NCBI RefSeq assembly: GCF_964355755.1
Contig: NC_092674.1
Location: 6,329,001-6,393,000 of the forward strand
Source: Antedon mediterranea
Taxonomy: Eukaryota; Echinodermata; Crinoidea; Comatulida; Antedonidae
Reading direction: 5' to 3'
Length of the DNA stretch: 64,000 nucleotides
Below, piece by piece: positions 25,401-37,400 of this stretch; position 1 is the first letter of the stretch, and each line of letters starts with the position of its first letter. The translations under genes were made by a program, and so were the position numbers. The notes under the pieces are model-generated. The model saw nothing but the letters and a program-made list of their open reading frames with translations. It was not told the DNA's origin and did not search any database.

Positions 25401-28400
25401 ACACTTAAATGTTTTAATCTGTGATACAGATCTACAGACATACTTGTGGTTTAAACTCTTGATACAAATGAATTCTATTTACAATGAATGAAAATTTGTT
25501 TCGTAAGATTAAATGAGCATAGAATCATTTGTGAACATGGTCATCTTATTTAAATTAGATAAATTTTCAATTTCTGACTCACCTGAATCTTTGTTAAGAT
25601 GAAATATTTCCTAATAAAATACAAAAAACACTGTAATTAGTGACTAATGATAAATACATCAATTAATGTTAATTAGAAGTTGCCACATCTAAGCGTGATA
25701 CATTTCCTATAACTGAACAATAACATCATCATCTCATCATTCTATGTCTAAGGCTAGGCTTCATACTAGGATGATAACAATCGACGAAAATGTAATTGTT
25801 TTTACAAAAAACAAAAGAAAAGTTTTCAATTTCTTCAAATGCAGATATTTAATTATTTAAATACAGTAGAACCTTTATTATCTATATAACCTCTGTTGTG
25901 CTTTGACAAGATATATACAGTAGTAAATACATGTTATGTTTTTTTTATTTGTTTTTTTTACATTTTTTATATCTTTGTCACGGAATGAAAGAATGACTAC
26001 AAGTTGGCTACACCCATGACAAAAGAGAAAAAAAGAACTTCTATTAAGGGGACACCTTCAGAGGAGAGTTCCCATTAGTGTTACATGTTACGATATATAA
26101 TGTCAATGGTTGTTTAAAGGTAAAAGGTAAATTACTGAAAAAAGTACAATGCTGTGGATATCAGTGACTGGAAAAAATAAAATAGGCAAAAGGCTTTTAT
26201 CAAAATGATTAATAAGTAAAACAGCCAGAAAGAAATTAAAATGTAACAGCAACATTTAAAAATTATTATCATAACTTGAACTAATAATTATTATCATAAC
26301 TTAAACTAATAATTATTATCATAACTTGAACTAATAATTATTATCATAACTTATAGAATAAATAAATATAATTTGGCAAAAACTTGGGAATGACAATACG
26401 AGCCTGGCCATGTGTATTATCAGTAGGCTTTGGGGCTTGGTATGTAATAGTTCGACCAGGGTACAACTCTTGTCTGATAAGAGCCTTTTACAATCTAAAT
26501 GAAGATAGCTTTTCTAATTGAAAACTATGATAAATAATGACTCACTACAGAAATCTGAACTTTAAAAACAATTCACAATAGAAGATATTGCAACCTATTT
26601 TACAAAAATATTGAATGTATGTTTAAACTTAAAAACTACAAAAATAATTAATTCCATTCTAATTAAAAAAGCTGATTAAAAATGACATAAATAATGCATT
26701 TTGAGGTTTTCACATCCTTTCTATTTTTAATATATTAAAATTTGACATTTTCTCTCCAAAACGTCCCCCGTTTGTCCCCATCATCCCGGTTTATCATTAC
26801 AACATGGATGTCCCTGAGAATTCGCTGGAAAGGAAGTGAATTTTAATAGAATATGTTGGCACATAATGAAAAAACAAAATAAGTGATGTAATATTTAGAG
26901 ATATATTTTTATCACTTTTTATCAGATAATTGTGTTATTTTTGTGTTGTTATAGTGCTTTTCTGTGTTGGTGCAATTTTCTGTGTGTTTTTACTGTTTTA
27001 TTTATATATATGATAATATGCCAGTTTTCAAAACAAATTTCTGTTAATTCTTTTTAATGGACAAATATCAATCAATCAATCAATCAAAATAACATTTATT
27101 TCTCTTCTTGTCTTTCATAGAAAATAAAAATTAACAGTAAATATGATTAAAATAAGAGGGGCAACATTCCTAAAACGCGAAGCTTGTATAAGGCAGCACA
27201 TAGAAACTGAAAAAAAAAAAACAGGACAACACGGGAACCGGAAACAGGACAAAAACAGTAATGAAGACTTTTAGTTTCAGGGTACCGAAAAGACTAAATA
27301 TCAAAACTACAATGAGTGAAAGGATAATTAAACATAACTAGATAAGAGGTGCCGTTTCAATTTAAAAGAAAAACTCTTCTTAGACAAAGCACTTTTTATA
27401 TTAACTGGTACGTTATCCCAGAGTTTAGGACCAGTGAACTTAATGCTATGTTTAAAAGAAGTAGTTTTAAAAAAAGGAATACGTATTTGATTTGCTATGT
27501 TAATTTATCAATAAATAAAAAATAAACATGTTCCTTTATAATGTACTGAGTTCACGCCAAATTTTATTATTTTTTATTGATATGTAGGACGATAACTAAA
27601 AGTGTGTATTAAGTTAGATGATATTAAATTTTGTTTTTCACCATGCAGAACTAGAAAATAAAACAGTTGCATATGCATACAATATGAATCAAAATATAAA
27701 GCAAAAAAATAATAATAAAATAAATAATCAATTCCAACTGTATGACATTATTCCTAAATATACCAATAAATAAGATAAAAAAACATTTATAGGATAAGAT
27801 GCAAAAAAAAAATCAATTCCAATTCTGAATGAAATTATTTATAAATATACATTAAATATAATAAACACATTAGGCAAAGAACATTAATTCTAAACCGCAA
27901 GGTGATGTACTGAAATTTAATTAATTAATTTGAAACGATAAAGATGAGGAAATCTGTGAGAATGAGAAAAAGTCGCCCCAACCGAGACTTGAACTCGGAC
28001 CGCCTGCTTGATATGCAGTTGCCCTAACCACTGGGGCTTTCATGGTATTGTTCAAACTCGATTGGATAGCGACTCTTTAACACTCTCGACGTGGTACGGC
28101 GGAACAGAACTAGTCCTCAGTTGTACGCACGCGCAACAGAGATCTAATTGATACGCCCTCATCTTTCAGTATTTTTATTCACGAGGAGGGATCTCCGAAG
28201 AGATACTTTTATATATATAAACACATTAGGCAAAGAACATTAATTCTAAACCGCCCGTTGATATACTGAAATTAAATTAATTAATTTGAAACGATAAAGA
28301 TGAGGAAATCTGTGGGAATGAGAAAAAGTTGCCCCAATTAAATATAATATATATACATTATAAATAATATACAAAAAATGATATTAATTTATATATAATT

Positions 28401-31400
28401 TATAGTTTTATATGTTTTTTTTTTATATAAAATGTTCAATACAATTTCTCTTGTTTTAAGAGTACTCACCATTATGCTTGGGATATTTGCATGTCTAGCA
28501 ATCTCAAGAGCTGAAAATTAATAAAAAAATAACTGAAAATAAAAATACATGTCTACTTACACTAACACGCTTAATCCATGTTTGCCGCATTTTCGAGCGT
28601 TGAAAATCTGCTATAAACATTTTAATTCCAAATTTGTTCTCAGACGTACTACCCAAAAAATTAATAGACCTATAGATATTGTGACGTTTGTATATATGCA
28701 GAGAAAACAATCATGATGTTTGACACTTGAAAGCATATATCCAAATGCAGCTTACAAAAGTGTATCCTAGTAGGACACTTGGAGCAAACAATCACAAACA
28801 AACACACAATCGTTTCAATGAATATAACAAGTGCACACTTCTTTCCTGTTTCTGTATTAAACAAGAGACTTCCTTCGTTCAACGTATCAATTAAGTCGTT
28901 ATCGTACAGTAAGAGGAAGCTTAATCAACGATGACCCAGTATAAAATAGTCGCCGTACTGTTTAGTCATGTGTCTTTCCCAAGGTCGGCGGAGGGTCAGT
29001 TAAGGAAGTGAAAATCTCGGTACATTTGCAGAGATATCGTCACCAAATTAGAGTCATCTTAGAACATTCATTAAAGATAAAATGATATATATATATGTTT
29101 TTTAAAACTACATTAAAGTAAGTGTATATAAAACCTAGTTCCCTCTAGGACACAGCGCAGAGACATAAGCGCAACGCAACCAAATTGACCAATGACAAGC
29201 GACAGATCAAATAATCCATCACTTGTGATTGGTCAAGTTTCTTACATTACGCTTATGTCCTTGCGTTGCGTCCTAGTGGAAACCAAACTTAACTAAAGTA
29301 TGAAATTTCCGATAAAGTAGAACCCTTCGGACACCCCTATTCAGGGGACATCTCTATCAGGGGATGCTTTGTTAGGTCTCTGAAGGTGTCCCTTCAATAG
29401 GGATTCCACTGTATGTATATATCAGAAATGTTCTATACTGTAAAAACATTCATTAAAGATAAAATCAGTCGACATACATTGTTTTTTAAAACTAAATTAA
29501 ATAAATGTAGGCCTATACAATATAACTGAAGTATGATATTTCTGATACAGTAGAACCTCTCTCTTCAGGGGACTATCCGGGAATACTTTTTTAGGTCTCT
29601 GAATGTGTTCTACTGTATGTATATATCAGAAATGTTCTGTACCGTAAAAACAAAAACATACTGAGCAAAAGCTGTACTTGAAATCTACATTATGGTTACA
29701 AATCCTTTCATAGAAATATTCAACAAACAAATTCCTTGAAATTGCAAACCAAACTTAGTTCATGACACATCAACTAACAGTACTTTCTATTGTACATACA
29801 CATACATACATAATGAACAGACCATCCTATAGTAGGTACTGTACCTTTAGTAGAGACAAGAGATTATTCCAGGAATTCAAATGGAACGAACCAAAAACAG
29901 GATATAGGAAACAATATACCACACACTATCATTAAGATTCCACAACACAATGCCGTAAAAATTATTAATATGCTTTATAGGTACCAGCAAATGTGTATTG
30001 GTATTTAGTAATGTTATCAATAATAATATTGTCACAGCCCACAAAGTAAACTGTACTATCTACAAAATAACGCATTATGTAAAATACTAAAGATAAAGTA
30101 CTATATAGTAATATATATATTCATTCTAAAAAAATTTACTTCCTCAAATCAGAATGTTCAGTCTCAAATTCTTTCAGAAAATCAGACATTTGGGCAAGCC
30201 AAAGAGAGCCCGGGATCGGCAGAGTCATAATCATAGTGGTTTATACAGCAGAACTATCAGAATTTAATTATTTCCATCAATATTCCAAGAGTTTAGCCAT
30301 GATTCTTACAAGGGGTTCTTTTTTGCTCCAAGAAGGGTGATGCAAGCGTAAGCAAGCACTACAGACTAAAGTGAACTAAATCTGTTAAATACTGTTTAGG
30401 CCTAAAACCTAAAAGATGTAATTTGCTTGTTGCCTAGGTAGGATTGTCCCAATCGCTATGAGCTAAGGTCTTTTTACTAGCAGTTTTTCTGCTAATTTAT
30501 TTTTAACCCTATAAAACCTCCTCCTTCCATTCATTTAATCTTTTATTTCGGAATCTCTGGTCCATAGAAAGTAAAATTATGTATAAATTGTTTGAAAAAT
30601 AAATCAGTCCATAATATATAATTCTGTTCATAATTCATTTTAGGCAGATATAAAATGTAATTATTTATGAATTAACAAACTTTGCGACAAGCTAGAACAA
30701 AAATATTATGGCATCCTGCCATCAGTTGATGTCATGTATCACTGTTAATAAAATGTCAACGGATAGAGAGAGGATCTATCAAAAGAACTTTAACACTAGT
30801 GAATCTAAAAATAACTAATAAGGTCAATACAAATTATTTCGAAATTTGTATGACAAAAGGAAGCTAATCCTAGAAATAAGTGTACTGTAGGATAGAAATA
30901 ACTCGCAAGCAAAATAAACATTGTCGTCACAAAGGATAAATTGAAAGATTTTGCTCACAGCATTCTGAAATGGCAAATTGCTTCCCACCCACAATTATTG
31001 ATGCAAATCAACCCTCTGCATTTCTAACAGCAAAATCACCAATCCTAATTTTTATATAAAAAAACAAATTTGGGCACAAATTGAAAAGTAAAAATATCCA
31101 AGGGTAGAGAGTTAAAAGAAAAAAAGCTCAATAATGGCTGCTATCTTTGGTTTTGTTGTTTTTGATTTGCAGACAAAGGTAGATATTGATAAAACTTTAT
31201 TTATCAAAAATTGAATAGGATTTAATATATGTTGTATTGCTGCAGTAAATATCAGCGGGTTGCAATCTCTGCCAGGTTTCAAAAGAGAAAAGAATAACGA
31301 ATCGTGATAAAGATCTGTCTTTTAGTTTTGACGTACGGTCTAAAATTAGTAAAATAATGATAACAAATTCCGGAATGTCCCTAAAATTGAATGGAGTGGT

Positions 31401-34400
31401 CTGTGACCACAAACATGGTTTAAATATGGTAATGATTTGTCTTGTAGTTTTTACATACAGTCTAAAATTAGTAAAATAATAATAAAAAGTTTTCGAAAAA
31501 TGGAATCCTGATCCGGAATGTCCCTAAAATTGAATGGAGTGGTCCGTGACCACAAACATGGTTTAAATATGGTAATTCTAAAGTTGAAATAAATTATTTT
31601 ACTCACCTGACATTCCAACTTCAGGGTTTGTTTCCCTAAACTACAGAGTAAAAATTATATAAACAATAATTTAATATAAAATATGATTAAATAATTTAAT
31701 AAAGTATACCATTTATGAAAAAATGAACACAATTCCTGTTCATTGGGATTTCATTTAAAATACATTGTAAAATGAATCAATAATGCTAAATATTATATCT
31801 AACAGTAATATCATATTTATCTAATAACATTAATATATTTTGGTGAAAGTAAATAATTATTATGTGACAATAAAATGGCATATTCAACAAAAACATTTTT
31901 TCAGGGAGAGAATATAATTTAGTTTGTTTTATAGCAAATACCAAATTGTGAATACTTAAAATTACAAAAATAAACTTACCCTTGCTCCGGAAAATAGCAA
32001 AGTCATGACTTGATACAGGCAGTCTGCCCTGGAGGCTACACGACATAGTTCCTGTCAAGTCAAAACACATTCTTAAACTATTATTATGTTCACTTGCAAG
32101 TGGACATTTAAAAAATAATAAATATATTATTTGATCGAATAATATATTTTATTAACTTTTCTTATATCATCAAGATCAGTGCTACGACCTTGACCTTTTG
32201 ATGACCTTGACCTTTTGAAAGTACTTTTTTAATGGCAGAAAGAGTGTAAGGAAGCATAATACTGTACATCTTACAATTCAGTATTGCAACTTTAAAGCCC
32301 AACTTAGTTTCGTACGATGCAACCAGACGGACAAGTCGCCTGGGCTCATCATGTTGCACAAATCATAATATTCTTCAGACGACATCAAAACTGTCAATCG
32401 GAGAACTTGTTCACAACGGGGGTGACCCAATGTCTCATCAAGATGAACAATTCTGTCTAAGTATTAAGTTCCGACATATGCAGAGTTCTCAATTACGTGT
32501 GGTACTTTAGTCTCTTGGCGTGTCATAAAAAAACACCAGGCCACCGCGCTGTGTTTTGACAATCATACAGTGACAGACAACCAGAAAGGAGGGCATTTCA
32601 TGGTTTGTGGTGTCCCATAATTATAGTAAGCCAAATCACAGTGATGTAGCTGCGAGAAATAAAGTGGTTCGGTTTTTTTAGCAAGAAAAGGAAACAATCT
32701 CTGTTCAAGCCACTGGGTTGGAAGACCTCTGTGAAAAAATGGTCAGGTTGAAACCTTGCCAACCATATGGTGGCTACGACCCTGAATCAAAATTTGGTAT
32801 ATATTATTTTCTTAGTAGCATTAGCATTTATCGCCATTTCTGTACGTCCATATTTTGACCTAATTTCTTAGGAATTACGAACGTTCATTTATACTTGAGA
32901 ATCACGCATTGTACATTTGTAAAACAGACAGACTTTACTCACATTATCAAGTTCTTCTTGGCCTGAGAAAGCAGACAATGAGGATTTACAGAACATGCGA
33001 TACTTATATTTCCTTTCAATGAACTCTTTCCTCACATCGCTATAAAAAAGAATTATAAATCTTAAAATAAAATTTATCCCATTTCTTTTTAGCTTGTTTA
33101 TATTAGTAGTTTACTAACCACATAATCTGAAAACCCAGTAATAGCAACATAAAAACATTACTACATTTGGCCAAACTGGGAACCTTTAACAAGTAATAGT
33201 AGAACTCTTTCAAAAGGCAGAGCTTTTCAACTTTCCCCTCTAAACTCATTTTATTCCTATATAAAGCTTTGTCTACACTATCAAACTTTATGTAATGTGC
33301 CCATTTATGAACATGATGATGTCATATCACTACTATATTTGGCCATATCACTACCATATTCGGGCACACTTTTTTGGAATTTATATTGGTTATGGTTATT
33401 TAAAACTGGTATACTTACACTGAAGCGTCTGGTTTGGGCTTTTTGAAGTTTTCTAACCTAGCTTCCCAGAATGCATTGATTTTGTTTCCGACTGTTATCA
33501 TTATCTCTTGTAGTGCAGGTGTCCAAACGTTGATGTCCATTTTGACCGATTTGACGTTGAATTGCAGTTTACGGTGTGCCCCTGAAAATATGAGAATACA
33601 AAGATAATAAAATCGTATTTCAGATAGTCTTACTAGCAAAGTTACCCGCCCAAGAGTGGGTACTCTTTTAAAGTATAGTTTAACAATACAATTGCAGTCA
33701 TTTTGATACCCCATGTGTATGAATCTGTATAATAGAACAAACTTTTAAATGAAAAGTGTGAAATTCAGAAGACCATTTTGGTCACTATAATTAGATCCAA
33801 GATGATGGATATAATGTTCAAAAGTCACATATACCTTCCCAGTACAATTCTGGTCTAGCTATCAATCCTATAAACCTAAGCATGTGATACTATTGTTTAA
33901 ATATTATGAAGAGAGGCACAGGAGACTCAGCTACTTTGAAATCAAACAAACTTTTTCTATGTGTGAATCAGAATTAAATGCATGTTGGTAGCCACACAAA
34001 AAGAACATTAAATTTGTTCATGTGTGAATAGGATGCATGTGTATTTTAGATTTCTCATACCTGAACAGGTTTTGCAAATAATCACACCAAAGTTAACTGT
34101 TGACCAGTCAGGTTCTATAAATAGAAATGACATCATTACATCAGACAATGTTTAATAATCCCTGAACACCAATCAGACAATACTACATTTAACCCACATC
34201 TGACCTACTTTAAATGACCTAAATTTATAATAACTTCTGTTAATGGTAGAATGAAATACTGTGGGCTAGACTGATTAAGATTACTTAACTAAAGCTCTGT
34301 CTACACTATCAAAATTTATGTGACAAAAAAATGTGATGTGCCCATAACATGGACATGATGATGTCATATCACTACCATTTTTGGGAATATCACTACCATA

Positions 34401-37400
34401 TTTGGGTACATTACACTTTTTTTGTCAAAGAATTTGATAGTGTAGACAGAGCTTAAGAATACAAACTGACAATATATTCAAATCACTGTAAATTGGTTTA
34501 AATACTAGAATTTAAAAAAAATATATAAACACACACAAACCTGGCGTTCCACAGTCAGCACAAAATTTGTTATCTATATTTTTTTGGATGGCATTTAAAA
34601 CCTAAAACAGAACAAACATTAAATTGATGAATTATGACAATATTTTTTTTTAAATTGATCATATCACAATTAATCAACTGCAGTTACAACAGTAATCTTA
34701 TAACCATGTCATTTTTCTAATTTTAGTTTTTATATAGAGAGGTTTCGCAATCTTACGAATACGATAATGAAAACGGATACGTCACGCACACATATTCGTT
34801 TTCGTAAGCCATAAAAAAATCTGTTTCGCATGGCAATGAAATATTGAGGTGCGTCCAAAATATGACTGTGGTAAATTTGAGCGAAGCGAAGGTACGTGTT
34901 GCTTGGTGCTTGGCTGCCTAGGCCTAGCGTAACGTCAAAGCGAGGACTTTAAAAACTGCTATTTATCTAAATTGACCTGGCATTTTAGTAAATTAATTTA
35001 GTAAATTACTTTCAATAAATCTATAATTATATTATAATCATGAATCATTCCTACGGTAATTCAAATGCAAAATAGATCAAAAACTATACTCGTTTTGTAG
35101 TTACGAATATGACTGGTGATATTCGTCAACACGAATACGCTTTACGAATATGAAATGGGGATCAGCTCCAAAGTTTCACAAATGTATGACGTATCCGTTT
35201 TTGTTATCGTATTCGTATGGTTGCGAAATCTCCCTATTGTATTGATATTTATTACTGTTAAGTGTTATATTTGTCTGTGTGTGTGTAATTTAAGCATCAA
35301 GGAAAACCAATTTCATGTTCGCCTTGTTGTGGTCAATGATAAAGGTTTATCTTATCTTATCCTCTTTTTTTTAATACTTTAAACCTGTCTATGCAATCAT
35401 TTAGGAAGCTTTTTGAGGTATTCATACTTCCTCATAAACTTCTAAATTGAAACACAAAATCATTCATTATTGCAATATGGATTTGAGTAATATTATATTT
35501 TAAGAAGTTTAAATATACCGCTTTATCTGCGAGAGCGTCTGTAATAGTTTCTTTGATTATATTGAACCATTCATTATAAACTTCTAAATTGAAACACAAA
35601 ATCATTTATTATTGCAATATGGATTTGAGTAATATTATATTTTAAAAAGTTTAAATATACCGCTTTATCTGCGAGAGCGTCTGTAATAGTTTCTTTGATT
35701 ATATTGAACCACTCATTAGTTTCTTCTGGAGAGTCCAAGGTGAACCTGAAATGAATAATAATGAAATTAAATAAATAAATAAATATATGATCAAAGTTAA
35801 AATTTCCCACACCCTCCTCTGCACTGAATTTAACATGATTTCCCATTTTTAGGGGCAGATCCAAGGGTGTGGGGGTATCCAGCCAGCCCAAGCCCAAGCC
35901 CCCACTAAATTTCGCAAATTGTAATGCAAAAGATAGGACACCAAATTAAGCTCAGTCCTTCATTTCACCATTTCAAGGCCCTCCCAATTTCAACATCCAC
36001 TGATTTTAGAGGGGATACAGAACAAATCTATTTGAAGTTTTGACAATCTTAGACTTTTACACCCCTTTCTAAATTTAACAGTCCTCTTGGGAGACTGCTG
36101 GACAGATAAGCTAACATTGGAAGGAAGAAAACCCACATTGTAGTCATTCGATCTTTAACCTCCAAGGATAAAGACCTGCTTAAAGATTGTTCTCAACCAT
36201 TTTCAATGACTTACATGAACGTTCTATAGGGGGTGTGTAGTTGAAGTTTAAGATTGTTCTCAACCATTTTCAATAACTTACATGAACGTTCTATAGGGGG
36301 TGTGTAGTTGAAGTTTAAGATTGTTCTCAACCATTTTCAATGACTTACATGAACGTTCTATAGGGGGTGTGTAGTTGAAGTTTAAGATTGTTCTCAACCA
36401 TTTTCAATGACTTACATAAACGTTCTATAGGGGGTGTGTAGTTGAAGTTTAAGATTGTTCTCAACCATTTTCAATGACTTACATGAACGTTCTATAGGGG
36501 GTGTGTAGTTGAAGTTTAAGATTGTTCTCAACCATCTTCAATGACTTACATGAACGTTCTATAGGGGGTGTGTAGTTGAAGTTTAAGATTGTTCTCAACC
36601 ATTTTCAATGACTTACATGAACGTTCTATAGGGGGTGTGTAGTTGAAGTTTAAGATTGTTCTCAACCATTTTCAATGACTTACATGAACGTTCTATAGGG
36701 GGTGTGTAGTTGAAGTTTAAGATTGTTCTCAACCATTTTCAATGACTTACATGAACGTTCTATAGGGGATGTGTAGTTGAAGTTTAAGATTGTTCTCAAC
36801 CATTTTCAATGACTTACATGAACGTTCTATACGGGGTGTGTAGTTGAAGTTTAAGATTGTTCTCAACCATTTTCAATGACTTACATAAACGTTCTATAGG
36901 GGGTGTGTAGTTGAAGTTTAAGATTGTTCTCAACCATTTTCAATGACTTACATGAACGTTCTATAGGGGGTGTGTAGTTGAAGTTTAAGATTGTTCTCAA
37001 CCATCTTCAATGACTTACATGAACGTTCTATAGGGGGTGTGTAGTTGAAGTTTAAGATTGTTCTCAACCATTTTCAATGACTTACATGAACGTTCTATAG
37101 GGGGTGTGTAGTTGAAGTTTAAGATTGTTCTCAACCATTTTCAATGACTTACATAAACGTTCTATAGGGGGTGTGTAGTTGAAGTTTAAGATTGTTCTCA
37201 ACCATTTTCAATGACTTACATGAACGTTCTATAGGGGGTGTGTAGTTGAAGTTTAAGATTGTTCTCAACCATCTTCAATGACTTACATGAACGTTCTATA
37301 GGGGGTGTGTAGTTGAAGTTTAAGATTGTTCTCAACCATTTTCAATGACTTACATGAACGTTCTACAGGGGGTGTGTAGTTGAAGTTTAAGATTGTTCTC

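Larger units (their letters stand above)
29062..29660. repeat. Tandem duplication with one copy carrying a family B MITE
   Basis: Blocks CATTCATTAAAGATAAAAT, GTTTTTTAAAACTA, AGTATGA, the family C element and ATATATCAGAAATGTTCT appear in the same order twice (from 29062 and from 29447). The first copy contains the family B insertion, the second does not. Confidence 0.85.
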
